From contig NC_022571.1 in NCBI RefSeq assembly GCF_000473995.1, positions 2,759,416 through 2,823,415 of the forward strand: DNA of 64,000 bases, given 5' to 3'. Every line of letters starts with the position of its first letter. Positions within the stretch are counted from its first letter, which is position 1. The position numbers were made by a program, and so were the translations under genes. Below are positions 35,720 to 45,015 of this stretch, piece after piece. The notes under the pieces are model-generated. The model did no database searches. It worked only from the letters and a program-made list of their open reading frames with translations, and was not told where the DNA came from. This DNA is from Clostridium saccharobutylicum DSM 13864 (GTDB taxonomy: Bacteria > Bacillota > Clostridia > Clostridiales > Clostridiaceae).

Positions 35720-35813
35720 GGTCCTCCTTTAAAATTAAAAATTATTTATTTCATCTTAGATTTATTTTTATTATTTTGCTCGTCCTTTAAAATTAGCAAT
35801 TATTTATTTAATT
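35720..35813. repeat. Short direct repeat around the CoA-transferase stop
   Basis: GTCCTCCTTTAAAATT with AATTATTTATTT (from 35721) recurs as GTCCTTTAAAATT with AATTATTTATTT (from 35782). One copy carries the ribosome site of the aldolase gene and the other covers the end of the CoA-transferase. It probably arose by local duplication. Confidence 0.5.
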
Positions 35814-37350
35814 CCATTACTTCATCTAAGAATATTCTCTCATCCATTAATTTAAGATTTTCATCTATTATTGGAGTGAAATCCATTTTTTCTAATATAT
35901 CCTTCTTAAGATCTACTCCTGGAGCAATTTCTGTTAAATACATGCCATCACCTTTCAGCTCAAAAACTGCTCTTTCTGTAATGTACATAACTGGTTGATT
36001 AAGCTTCCTAGCACGATTTCCACTAAAAGTAATTTGATTAACAGAATCTACAAACTTCTTGTTCCTACCCTCATTTATAATTTTTAATTGTCCATTTTCT
36101 ACTTTTATCTCTAACCCCTTAGCTGTAAATGTTCCACAAAAAACTACTTTTTTTGAGTTTTGAGTAATATTGATAAATCCACCGCATCCAGGAATCTTTG
36201 TCCCAAATTTACTTACATTTATATTTCCATACTTGTCCACTTCTGCAAGTCCTAAAAATGCTATGTCTAAACCTCCACCATCATAAAAATCAAATTGAGT
36301 TGGTTGATCAAACATGCATTCTGGATTTATTGATGCTCCAAACTTATTTCCACCTTGTGGAATTCCACCTATTGCTCCTGGTTCTACCGTTAAAGTAAAA
36401 TAATCTGCTATTCCCTCTTCATTGGCAACATTCGCAATTGCCTCTGGCATTCCAATACCGATATTTACAACTTGTCCTTTAACCAATTCCATTGCTGCTC
36501 TTCTTCCAACAATTTTCCTCTCATCTAAACTTAATGAATCTAATCTATCTGCTACCATATTAGCTTCTCCAGTTAACGAAGGATCATAACTACATCCTAA
36601 TATCTGTGCTTGGTCTTCTTTATCTTCCGCTTCAACTATATAATCAACATAAATTCTGGGTATCTTTACAGCCCTTGGATCCAGTGTTCCTGGTTTAACA
36701 ATTTTTTCAACTTGTACAACAACTATCCCACCACAATTTTTAACTGCCTGTGCTATACATGCAGCTTCTGAATAAGTGGCCTCATGCTCCATTGTAATAT
36801 TTCCATTTTCATCTGCGTATGTTCCTCTTATAAAAGCCACATCGATATCAGGACATTTGTATATTAAATTTTCTTCACCTAAAATATCTATTACTTGAAC
36901 TATATCTTCTTCAGTTCTCGAATTTGCTTTTCCGCCTTCTACTCTCGGATCTACAAAGGTATTTAAACCAACTTTAGTTATTGTGCCTGTCTTCTTGCCT
37001 GCTTTATTCCTAAACATATGGCACATGACTCCCTGAGGCAAATTATAGGCATATGTTTTATTATGTCTAATCAATGTTCCTAACTTAGGTGCTAGCCCTA
37101 AGTGTCCACCTATAATCTTAGAAACTAATCCTTCATGTGCTAAATGATTTAATCCTTTATTTTCTCTGTCACCTGATGCTGCTGCAAACATTAAAGTTAA
37201 ATTTCGTGGACTATCCTCCTGTAAAAATCTTTTTTCTAAACTTTTGATTAGCGATTCTGGAACTCCTAATAATGCAAAACCTGATGTTGCTAAAACGTCA
37301 TTATCTTTTACCAAATCTGCTGCTTCTTTAGAGCTAATTTTTGTTACCAT
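35800..37350 (-). CDS. Acetate/propionate CoA-transferase family I (YdiF-like)
   Basis: 516 residues from ATG 37350 (MVTKISSKEAA), with GGGAGTG upstream; the TTG at 37365 overlaps that site. It is a fused alpha-beta subunit protein: the alpha half (about 1-255) has GTYADENGNITMEHEA, and the beta half starts near 275 with RRAAMELVKGQVVNIGIGMPEAI. The catalytic glutamate is E323 in VEPGAIGGIPQGG. These enzymes move CoA between acyl-CoA and acetate, propionate or butyrate in the cytosol. Clostridia use them in fermentation. It is upstream of the aldolase gene on the same strand. Confidence 0.9.
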   Translation of the reverse strand: MVTKISSKEAADLVKDNDVLATSGFALLGVPESLIKSLEKRFLQEDSPRNLTLMFAAASGDRENKGLNHLAHEGLVSKIIGGHLGLAPKLGTLIRHNKTYAYNLPQGVMCHMFRNKAGKKTGTITKVGLNTFVDPRVEGGKANSRTEEDIVQVIDILGEENLIYKCPDIDVAFIRGTYADENGNITMEHEATYSEAACIAQAVKNCGGIVVVQVEKIVKPGTLDPRAVKIPRIYVDYIVEAEDKEDQAQILGCSYDPSLTGEANMVADRLDSLSLDERKIVGRRAAMELVKGQVVNIGIGMPEAIANVANEEGIADYFTLTVEPGAIGGIPQGGNKFGASINPECMFDQPTQFDFYDGGGLDIAFLGLAEVDKYGNINVSKFGTKIPGCGGFINITQNSKKVVFCGTFTAKGLEIKVENGQLKIINEGRNKKFVDSVNQITFSGNRARKLNQPVMYITERAVFELKGDGMYLTEIAPGVDLKKDILEKMDFTPIIDENLKLMDERIFLDEVMELNK

Positions 37351-37861
37351 AAATATCACTCCCAAAATTTATATTTATTGTTATTTTTTTATCAATCTCT
37401 ATAGTTATATTTTAATTCTTTGTCTATTTTTTGTCAATCAATTTTTCTGAAAATTTAGACTTTTTGCACAATTAATTTATTGTGAAACTTAAATGTATTC
37501 ATTTACAATTATATTTTTTTATAATTTAATTGATATTTTCTCGATGTACAAATCAAAACATAGTATATATTGATGAATTATAATTATATATTTTGAATAT
37601 ATTCCTATAAAATTATTATTACTTGATATTTTTTTAACTATTTTTTCATAATCACTAATTTCCTAGTAGCACTTTCATTATTATCTCATCTATATACTAT
37701 ATATAATTAAAAGTCTATTTCTTTCTAGCATTAATTTTCACTATACAATGAATTTTGTTCTTCAATACTTCATTTATGCTTTAAGTTCTTCTTAAATAAA
37801 CTTACATATATTCTTAACAACCAATTCTTGTTTTAATATAAAAGTCTTCATATAATTTCAC
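37351..37861. other. Long AT-rich intergenic region
   Basis: About 510 bp with no credible gene. It should contain the promoter of the CoA-transferase/aldolase unit; several TATAAT-like runs are present but none with a convincing -35. Nothing else is recognised. Confidence 0.4.
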
Positions 37862-37900
37862 AAAAAAGGAATGATCTTCTTAAGTGTAATAGATCATTCC
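37862..37900 (-). terminator. Terminator of the secreted orphan gene
   Basis: GGAATGATCT (37868-37877) pairs with AGATCATTCC (37891-37900). On the minus strand a T6 tract follows (complement of 37862-37867). It is about 115 bp past the stop at 38017. Confidence 0.85.
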
Positions 37901-38016
37901 AATCGTATATCCTTATATGTGTCATTCCTAAATCTATGTTCTTTATTAGGTAGTATTCTTACCGACTCTCCTTCAAATTAAGAAAATTCCCACATTCCTA
38001 CACTTTAATTTTATAT

Positions 38017-38553
38017 TTATTTAGAAATTACCATAAATGTTTGAGTATAAGCTACCAGTTGATCACCTTGTGTAATGTAATAATATACCGGTATCATATA
38101 AGTTGAATAAAATAGCGTAGATGCTTCTTCTACATTATTTTCTAGTGTTCTTACCAATAGTTGTTGATGTTTTAAACTTATAATATAGCAATCAGTTATA
38201 GCCACCATTTGCTCTGAAAAGAATACATCAGAAATTGAATTTCCATATGTATCAGCATGCTTTACTAAATTTGCTCTAATAATTCTAAGTTGCCCAATAT
38301 ATCCCTCTAAGTTGTTATCTATTATTTTTAAGTCTTCAAATGGCGTGTTAGGTTTTATATTAATTACAGTTAAATTTCCTCGTATCGTTTTAATTTCTTC
38401 AAAGCTATTAAGAATATCTTCTTTGTTCTGTAAATCTGATACTTTAGGTCCATAAGGTTGAGATTTAATTGGTGTTTCTGCATATGCTATATTACTCATA
38501 AATAATGTTATAAATATTACAAATGTTATTAAACGAATTACTCTTTTTGGCAT
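38017..38553 (-). CDS. Secreted protein of unknown function
   Basis: 178 residues. The signal peptide runs about 1-25 (ITFVIFITLFMSNIAYA, cut before ETPIKS). The mature part is predicted mostly helical, with an early LQNKEDILNSFEEI and later YIISLKHQQLLVRTLENNVEEA. There are no cysteines outside the single C in ITDCY and no known catalytic motif. A GGAGG site stands before the ATG and a strong terminator after, so it is a real monocistronic gene. I do not recognise the family. Confidence 0.72.
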   Translation of the reverse strand: MPKRVIRLITFVIFITLFMSNIAYAETPIKSQPYGPKVSDLQNKEDILNSFEEIKTIRGNLTVINIKPNTPFEDLKIIDNNLEGYIGQLRIIRANLVKHADTYGNSISDVFFSEQMVAITDCYIISLKHQQLLVRTLENNVEEASTLFYSTYMIPVYYYITQGDQLVAYTQTFMVISK

Positions 38554-38809
38554 TATTATTCCTCCATATTATTCTAATAAGTTTGCATATTAACAAAAAT
38601 TACTTTCTAAATTTAGCCTTTGTTATTTTAAAGATTTTATTCCTTAAAACATTAACAATATTTATTGCCAACATTTTCTTTTAAATAAAGAAGGAGATCT
38701 CAATCCACTTAAATTTGATTCTCCTCTGCGATTAAAAGAAAACTATTGATAATTATACTTTAATCCATACTATATTTATTAAATTTTTAGGCAAAAATTG
38801 TAAACGTTG

Positions 38810-38838
38810 TTGACACTATATAATTACTATGATATATT
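38810..38838 (+). promoter_or_regulatory. Sigma-A promoter of the cation exchanger
   Basis: TTGACA (38810-38815) and TATATT (38833-38838) are 17 bp apart, placing the start near 38845, about 30 bp before the riboswitch. Confidence 0.75.
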
Positions 38839-38875
38839 TTAATACAGTTATTTAATATATTTGCTGTTATATAGG

Positions 38876-38959
38876 CAAAAGGGAGTAGTTTATTAGATAA
38901 TGTCAACATATTGGCTTGTTGCCTGGCATTATCCACAAATTTGTGAAACAAGACTTTTG
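38876..38959 (+). promoter_or_regulatory. yybP-ykoY (Mn2+) riboswitch
   Basis: The outer helix CAAAAG/CTTTTG (38876-38881 with 38954-38959) encloses the hallmark GGGAGTAG, a TCAACATA loop, a GGCTTGTTGCC arm, and the 3' AACAAGAC sequence. These match the manganese-sensing yybP-ykoY class. The 3' strand of the outer helix is also the 5' strand of the following terminator, so metal binding would block termination and raise expression of the exchanger. Confidence 0.82.
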
Positions 38960-38995
38960 GCGTATTTTTTGTAATACGTCTGGAGTCTTTTTTTT
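38951..38995 (+). terminator. Riboswitch-controlled terminator
   Basis: AGACT (38951-38955) pairs with AGTCT (38984-38988), and CGTATT pairs with AATACG inside. T8 follows. It overlaps the last helix strand of the aptamer, so the two folds exclude each other. Confidence 0.85.
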
Positions 38996-39024
38996 ATTAC
39001 ATATTATTTATAGGAGGAATAAAA

Positions 39025-40017
39025 ATGATTATCACTATTCTAATTATGCTTGCTGCTGCACTTTTAATTTACTTTAGTTGTGAATTATTCGTTAATGCAA
39101 TTGAATGGGTGGGCAAAGCATTTAATATTTCGCAAAATGCTGTAGGAACTGTTCTTGCGGCTTTTGGTACTGCTTTGCCAGAAAGTGTTGTTACTTTAAT
39201 AGCCGTAGCTTTTGGAACTAATGCAAGTCAAAAAGACGTAGGAATTGGAGCAGCACTTGGAGGTCCTCTAGTTTTAAGTACACTTGCTTATGCTGTTGTG
39301 GGTATAAGTATTATTATTTTTCGTAACAATAGGAAACTTGGAAGTCATCTTAATATTGATGGAAGAAAACTCGGACATGATCAACTTTGGTTTTTATTTA
39401 TTTTTGTATTCAAAGTTGGCTTGGGATTTGTTGCATTTGCAATTAAACCTTATCTTGGAATTTTATTTTTCATAGCTTATGGATTCTACTTTTTTACTGA
39501 AATGAATGGTGAAAGTAAAGAAATAGACGAAAAACTTGAACCTTTAAAATTTGCTTCTAAAAGTTTAAATCCTAAAAAATCAATTATATTGTTTCAAACT
39601 CTATTTTCACTAACATTAATATTTGTTGGTTCGCAATTGTTTGTACATAATTTAAACAATTTTAGTACAGCTCTTGGTATACCAGCTCATATTGTTGCCT
39701 TATTTTTAAGTCCAGTAGCTACAGAGTTACCAGAAATACTTAATGCTATTATATGGGTTAGACAAGGAAAAGAAAACCTGGCTCTTGCAAATATTAGTGG
39801 TTCTATGATGATTCAAGCTACAGTGCCAAGTGGATTAGGTATTATGTTTACGTCATGGATTTTTGATAAAAGTTTAGCATTTTCAGCAATTATAACATTT
39901 ATAGCTATTTTATTTTTATACATGACATTAAGAAAGCATCATTTATCAGTTAAACGCTTATCATTTGTGGCTATGTTCTATGTAGCTTTTGTTATAGGTA
40001 TGATTTTCATAATATAA
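39025..40017 (+). CDS. Cation/Ca2+ exchanger (CaCA family) under Mn2+ riboswitch
   Basis: 330 residues, ten helices. The two inverted alpha-repeats are clear: FGTALPESVVTLIAVAFG (about 50-67) and LSPVATELPEILNAIIW (about 230-246), each with the acidic residue that binds the cation. A cytosolic loop (about 160-185) separates the halves. Members exchange Ca2+ or another divalent ion for Na+ or H+. The yybP-ykoY riboswitch upstream suggests Mn2+ export as the real function, because that riboswitch class generally controls manganese exporters such as MntP, TerC and P-type ATPases. AGGAGG precedes the ATG. Confidence 0.9.
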   Translation: MIITILIMLAAALLIYFSCELFVNAIEWVGKAFNISQNAVGTVLAAFGTALPESVVTLIAVAFGTNASQKDVGIGAALGGPLVLSTLAYAVVGISIIIFRNNRKLGSHLNIDGRKLGHDQLWFLFIFVFKVGLGFVAFAIKPYLGILFFIAYGFYFFTEMNGESKEIDEKLEPLKFASKSLNPKKSIILFQTLFSLTLIFVGSQLFVHNLNNFSTALGIPAHIVALFLSPVATELPEILNAIIWVRQGKENLALANISGSMMIQATVPSGLGIMFTSWIFDKSLAFSAIITFIAILFLYMTLRKHHLSVKRLSFVAMFYVAFVIGMIFII

Positions 40018-40103
40018 GTATATTTTAAACTGTAGCAACATATAATTTAATTAACTGGTACTAAAAACTTATGTTAAATAATTCTACTAGTTACCTATAT
40101 TCT

Positions 40104-40151
40104 AAATTAATAACTCCTACTATATTTTATTATAGCAGGAGTTATTAATTT
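40104..40151. terminator. Bidirectional terminator, exchanger / DUF2935 gene
   Basis: AAATTAATAACTCCT (40104-40118) is the exact reverse complement of 40137-40151, a 15-bp stem between convergent genes with A/T tails on both sides. Two weaker hairpins follow (40153-40193 and 40274-40294). Confidence 0.88.
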
Positions 40152-40322
40152 CCAAGGAGATGTTTATAAGCAAAATTGCCTATCGTCTCCTTTGAAACAT
40201 TTATTTATATTATATTTTTACTACTTTCATATATGTCGAATAAATTTTACGACTATATTATTATAGTAATTCTGCATAAAAACTTTATGCAGGTTTATAT
40301 TTAAAAATTTTCAACTCTAAAA

Positions 40323-41294
40323 TTAATCATAATTCATATCTGACTCTTTTTTAAATATCCTTAATAAACGTAAATAGTGATTTGCTTCACGTAAAACATG
40401 ATCACCAAGTAGTGGTATTATTATGGATTGAATTTTGCATTGCAACAATCCTTGTGTACCTTGTGTCTTAAATTTCTTTATTGCTAAAGTAGCTTTGTAA
40501 CTATCATTTGTAAGTTGCGAATTTGACATTGATTCATCCATAGCTTGTTTTGCATCCTTTTCCAGTTCATCAAATTGATGTCCAAAATTATTTGCTGTAT
40601 TTATTAGATCATCTTCAGTTGGATCAAGAAGTCCACGAATAAATTTTGAATGTTCAGCCATAATTCTATTCCAGAAAACTTCTTGCTCATAAGCTTCTTT
40701 ATCTATATCAATCTCTTCACGATTTTGAAGTCTTTTAACTAGTATATAATAAAGTTTTGCTTCTCTTAAAATATGATCTATAAGCAAAGGATAATTAACT
40801 GTAAATACATTACATGATAAAACATCCGATAATAATTTACTCTTATATTCTATTAACCCTCTAGTTAGCTCCATTGCTCTATCGTTAATATCAAATACTT
40901 TTTGTTCAAGAGCATCACAACCATCTCTATTTAGAGAATAGCCCATTAATTTCGATTCTACTTTAGTAAGATTAACTGCAATTTTTACTCCTGTGTAATA
41001 TGCTGATGCTTGTTCGGCTGCTATTGTAAATTGTGTTACTGCTTCCCCTGATTCTATTACTTCATTGCTTATAACACCCTCAGAAATAGAAATTACATCA
41101 GCTAAAAGTTTATCAAACTCCATTCTAAAAGCATCTGCCATCTCTATATAATTTGAATCCTTTGGTGTAAAGCCTACTTCTAAAAAAAATGAGTGCTCCT
41201 TCATGATTCTTGTAAAGAAAAGATGTAACTCCAAAGATTGTTTTATAAATTTTCTATTTGATAACACGCTAATTTCTCCTAATTTAATATTCAA
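40323..41294 (-). CDS. DUF2935-family helical protein
   Basis: 323 residues, cytosolic, all helical. There are two homologous halves: FFTRIMKEHSFFLEVGF matches FWNRIMAEHSKFIRGLL, and YPLLIDHILREAKLYYIL matches IPLLGDHVLREANHYLRLL. The repeated E/H pairs suggest metal sites like those of four-helix ferritin-like or hemerythrin-like bundles. The family is frequent in clostridia and bacilli and its function is not established. It lies downstream of the transcription direction of rarD, 65 bp away on the same strand, possibly co-transcribed. Confidence 0.85.
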   Translation of the reverse strand: MNIKLGEISVLSNRKFIKQSLELHLFFTRIMKEHSFFLEVGFTPKDSNYIEMADAFRMEFDKLLADVISISEGVISNEVIESGEAVTQFTIAAEQASAYYTGVKIAVNLTKVESKLMGYSLNRDGCDALEQKVFDINDRAMELTRGLIEYKSKLLSDVLSCNVFTVNYPLLIDHILREAKLYYILVKRLQNREEIDIDKEAYEQEVFWNRIMAEHSKFIRGLLDPTEDDLINTANNFGHQFDELEKDAKQAMDESMSNSQLTNDSYKATLAIKKFKTQGTQGLLQCKIQSIIIPLLGDHVLREANHYLRLLRIFKKESDMNYD

Positions 41295-41358
41295 ATACTA
41301 CTTTCAATATATTAATTAATTAAATTATCTGTTACTTTTCTTTGCGATATTATAATAT

Positions 41359-42267
41359 TTAACTAATTTGTTCTATATTCTTCGGGCTTTTAACTAAACT
41401 TATTTGTGAAAAAGAATATATAGCTATTGCTGCCCATATAAAACAAAAGGCTATCATATCAACAGCTGTAAAACCTTCATGATACACGAAGATTCCAATA
41501 AAAAGGCTTATGGTTGGTGATATATACTGTGTGAAACCTATCAATGATAAAGGAAGTCTTTTTGCACCACTTGCGAAAAGCAGCAATGGAATAGCTGTAA
41601 CTACTCCACCTCCTATAAGCATAAGAATTACGAGTAAACCTTGTGTCTTAAAAGCACCTATTCCACTTATATGCCTTGACACTATATATGCAGCAGCAAA
41701 TGGAGTAACCATAGCTGATTCAATCGTTAATCCAACTATAGAGCTAGCTTTGACCGATTTCTTAATTGCACCATATAATCCAAAAGAAATAGCTAGCCCC
41801 AAAGAAATCCAAGGAATTTTACCATATTGCACAGTTTTTATTAACACGCCAACAGAGGCAATAATAAGAGCAGCTGCTGTCCAATGATTCATCTTTTCTT
41901 TAAATATTAGCACTCCTAGCACCACTGCTAACAATGGATTTATATAATATCCAAGGCTTGCATCTACAATTTTATCTGAATTAACAGCCCAAATATATAA
42001 CCCCCAGTTAAAAGCAATCAGAATTGATGCAATAAAGATATACAACATTTGTTTCTTATCCTTAACTATAATCTTCAATTCATCCCATTGTTTAGTTACT
42101 GCAATAATTATAGCTGTAAATACAAAGGCCCATACAATTCTATTGGATAAGATCTCCATCGAAAACACACTATCAATAAGCTTCCAGTATATAGGCAGAA
42201 TCCCCCATAATGTATATGCTGTAACTGCATATATTACACCTGCAGTTTTTTCATTATTCATTTGCAT
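41359..42267 (-). CDS. rarD: RarD-type EamA transporter
   Basis: 302 residues, ten helices in two EamA repeats. AVTAYTLWGILPIYWKLI at the start, IVWAFVFTAIII and SLGYYINPLLAVVLGVLIFKEK are specific to the RarD branch; FTQYISPTISLFIGIFVYHE closes the second repeat. Family members are putative drug/metabolite exporters, first linked to chloramphenicol resistance, with no firm physiological substrate. A second, broken EamA gene is just upstream on the same strand, suggesting a past tandem of transporters. Confidence 0.88.
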   Translation of the reverse strand: MQMNNEKTAGVIYAVTAYTLWGILPIYWKLIDSVFSMEILSNRIVWAFVFTAIIIAVTKQWDELKIIVKDKKQMLYIFIASILIAFNWGLYIWAVNSDKIVDASLGYYINPLLAVVLGVLIFKEKMNHWTAAALIIASVGVLIKTVQYGKIPWISLGLAISFGLYGAIKKSVKASSIVGLTIESAMVTPFAAAYIVSRHISGIGAFKTQGLLVILMLIGGGVVTAIPLLLFASGAKRLPLSLIGFTQYISPTISLFIGIFVYHEGFTAVDMIAFCFIWAAIAIYSFSQISLVKSPKNIEQIS

Positions 42268-42399
42268 TTAATTTCCCCACTTCTATGTTTATTTTTTAAT
42301 TATTTACCAATTGCAATACAATAAAGTTTACAATTAAATTATATTATAATTTATAATTTCGACAAGTTACCACATAAATTCAAAAATTAATTTGAATAT

Positions 42400-43314
42400 T
42401 TATAATTCAGCTACACTTTCCATATTTTTTGCACGAGATAAGATTATTATAGTAACTATAATACATATTATTCCTAACCATTGCGGTACATCTAAATGGA
42501 CATTTAACCATAACACAGATAAAAAAGCTGCTGTTAAAGGTTCCATAGAAGATAGCACACTTGCTTCTGTGGGCTCTATATATTTTAAACTTTCCAAATA
42601 ACAATGAAAAGATATAAGAGTTCCAAATAACACTACAAATATAACACCAATTATTGAAGAAATAGACCACTCGCCTGTAAAATTCCAAGGCTAATGTATA
42701 AAGCAAAAGGCTAGTCCACCAATGAACATTCCATATCCTACTACAAGTGTAGATCCTAATTTATCAAGAAGAGATCGAGGATAAAATGTATAAAAAGCCG
42801 CTGTAAAAGCAGAAATAATTCCCCAAAACAATGCTAATTTAGAAATTGATATGCTATGAATATTACCTTTTGTAACTAAAAAAAATGTTCCTAACATTGC
42901 CAAAATAACAGCTAAAATTTCTTGTAAATTAGGGATTTTCTTAGTAGAAATAGCTAAATAACATGTAACTATTACTGGTGCTAAATACTGAAGTATTGTA
43001 GCTGTAGCCGCATTACTGTACTCTATAGTTGCAAAATACGAATATTGTACACCTAACATCCCTACAACACTAAAAAAAATAAGACTCAATATTGTACGTT
43101 TGGACCTCCACATTGTCCACATATCTTGGTTACCTTTCATAAAAGCATATAATAATAAAATTATTCCTGATGACAGTAGACGAATCTCAACAAGCCACTC
43201 TGGACTAAATCCTTTATCCTGAAACAAATATTGAGCAAAAGTCCCAGATACTCCCCATAACATAGCACTTATGATTACAAGAAATATCCCTTTTATTCTT
43301 GGTTTTAATTCCAC
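42400..43314 (-). pseudogene. EamA transporter interrupted by an in-frame TAG
   Basis: One frame runs from ATG 43314 (MELKPRIKGIFLVIISAMLWG) to 42400 and is broken only by TAG at 42693-42691. Reading through gives GGLAFCFIH, stop, PWNFTGEWSISSIIGVIF, then LFGTLISFHCYLESLKYIEP and the second EamA repeat. With the stop counted as a residue the product would be 304 codons, the normal length for ten-helix EamA transporters. A single C-to-T change from CAG would explain it. Either the gene is a recent pseudogene, or the base is a sequencing error, or the stop is read through. Both halves keep family motifs without other damage. Confidence 0.85.
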
Positions 43315-43372
43315 TAAATTTTCCTCACTTTCTTTTCAATTATTCTTAACAAGTTTTACTGTAATAATTAAT

Positions 43373-43490
43373 TATAGGATTACTCATCGAGATTCAAGCT
43401 TATGAATTTTAAAACTCACTGATATTCCTTAAATTATGATAATGTATATTCCTCAATATGTAACACTATAACATATTGGATTACATATTG
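43373..43490. repeat. Dispersed element C, copy 2
   Basis: TATAGGATTACTCATCGAGA and the next 30 bp match the element at 32472 in about four of five positions. GGATTAC recurs at the far side (near 43475). It lies between the broken EamA gene and an AraC remnant; the rest of this 390-bp gap holds nothing recognisable. Confidence 0.4.
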
Positions 43491-43700
43491 ATAAGTTTAA
43501 ACACACATTGCCAGAGATTATAATATATAAATAACTTTTAAATGTGTAAATTTATTATCATTAGTAAGACTATAATATTAAAACTCGTTGCAAATATATT
43601 GATTTATTTGAATTAATCTGTAATAATTTTAGTATGATTTTAGCAGAATATCAATTAATATATTGCCTAAAATTAAAACTATATTAGCGAGTTGATAAAA

Positions 43701-43802
43701 ATGCAATCCTCAAAAATAGAAGTAGACGAAAATTTACAAGAAACAAAAAAACATGGTTCATATGATTTTCCAATAGAAATTTATACATATAATGTAAAAT
43801 AG
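43701..43802 (+). pseudogene. 5' remnant of an AraC-family regulator
   Basis: A 33-codon frame encodes MQSSKIEVDENLQETKKHGS followed by YDFPIEIYTYNVK and a stop. ETKKHGSYDFPIEIY is the usual N-terminus of clostridial AraC regulators, just before their cupin domain (normally about 280-300 residues). Everything downstream is gone; the stop falls in the terminator hairpin of the converging flavoprotein gene. No ribosome site is evident. It was probably once the regulator of a neighbouring transporter. Chance similarity of so short a frame cannot be excluded. Confidence 0.5.
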
Positions 43803-43821
43803 GCATCTCTTTTGAGATACC
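43802..43821 (-). terminator. Terminator of the flavoprotein gene
   Basis: On the minus strand GGTATCTC, loop AAAA, GAGATGCC forms an 8-bp stem including one G-U pair, followed by TATTTT. It lies 13 bp beyond the stop at 43834. Confidence 0.75.
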
Positions 43822-43833
43822 CATTTTGTTCTA

Positions 43834-44787
43834 TTATTTATTAATTTCAATTGTAGGAAATTTTAAATCTTTATACTTTCCAAATTTCTCTTTAACAATT
43901 GCTAGATTTTCTTCTGTATAGAAGCCACCTTGTGTATGAATTATTTCCTTTACATGATGTCCTCTTCCTTCAGTATCAGTACGATCACGGCTTAATCCAT
44001 CTTCTTGAATTACAAACTTCCACTTACCTTCTTCTGTCTTTTCTAAATTTCCACCTGCACCACAAACTTGACATTCAACTGGGAAATATAATCCATCCCA
44101 TTGTGGTTCTCCTAAAATCAGTGCATTTGAATGACAATTTGGACACCATCCCATACCTTCGTCGCCTAACCAGCCTCTTTCTGCTACCGGTGTTTTTAAT
44201 GATGTCATGATATTTTCACCCATCTTATGAGCACGCTTTATCATATCATCATGTAATAAACATTGTTTTGGTGCTGGTACTCTTGTTGCTAAATACATAT
44301 CTACTACTTTAAAGTCATTTGTAAAACATGTAGCTTGCATACTTTCCAAAGCCATTGATTGCCATGAACGAGTAGATCCTCCAACTGCAATTAATCCTGC
44401 AACTCTATCTCTATGTTCGATTGCACCAATTGATTCTAAAAATGCTGATTCATATGCAAGATTTCTATGCATAAATTTTGAAAATGTTGCAGTTGGCATT
44501 AAATCATATGTTGGTGCTGATGCAATTATAGCGTCTACATTTAACATAACATCCATGATTGCTTGCTTATCATCTTTTTTGCTTAATGTACATCCAACAT
44601 TTTTTCCACTACTCATACCATGTGTACAAGCTGTACAGCCTGTACATTCAATAATGTTATAATCTCTTAGATTTATCATTTTAACATCTGCACCTTGTTC
44701 TTGGCACGCAAGTAATGCTTCCTTTAATAAAATTTCAGAATTTGAATCCTTTCTTCCTGCTGTAATACCTAATACTGTAAATGTCAT
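43834..44787 (-). CDS. Iron-sulfur flavoprotein with C-terminal zinc ribbon
   Basis: 317 residues. The N-terminal flavodoxin-like fold (VLGITAGRKDSNSEILL, SAPTYDLMPTATF) carries a clustered cysteine motif CTGCTACTHG followed by a further C, as in FMN/4Fe-4S proteins of anaerobes. Near the C-terminus, CPNCHS and CQVCGAGG form a rubredoxin- or zinc-ribbon-like site (about 215-250). Members are electron carriers or reductases for oxidised substrates in the cytosol. The substrate is unknown. AGGATG lies before the ATG. It is divergent from the PucR-type regulator at 45016. Confidence 0.82.
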   Translation of the reverse strand: MTFTVLGITAGRKDSNSEILLKEALLACQEQGADVKMINLRDYNIIECTGCTACTHGMSSGKNVGCTLSKKDDKQAIMDVMLNVDAIIASAPTYDLMPTATFSKFMHRNLAYESAFLESIGAIEHRDRVAGLIAVGGSTRSWQSMALESMQATCFTNDFKVVDMYLATRVPAPKQCLLHDDMIKRAHKMGENIMTSLKTPVAERGWLGDEGMGWCPNCHSNALILGEPQWDGLYFPVECQVCGAGGNLEKTEEGKWKFVIQEDGLSRDRTDTEGRGHHVKEIIHTQGGFYTEENLAIVKEKFGKYKDLKFPTIEINK

Positions 44788-45015
44788 AAAATATCATCCT
44801 TCCAATTGCTTAATATTTTTGCAAAAATCATTTATACTTTTAATTTATAATTATTTTTTAGCTAAATAATTAATTTTCTCTTACACAAGTAAGCTATTTG
44901 CTATAATATTAACATGTTAAGAAATGTAACATATCAAAAATAAGTCTTAAAATAACGCTCTAAATTCTATAATATTTAGACATTTTTTCAATTTCAATAA
45001 AACAAGGAGAAACTT

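Noticed and set aside
42407..42706. Alternative 99-codon frame over the EamA stop
   Set aside because: It is a shadow frame of the transporter; the true continuation is in the original frame beyond the TAG.
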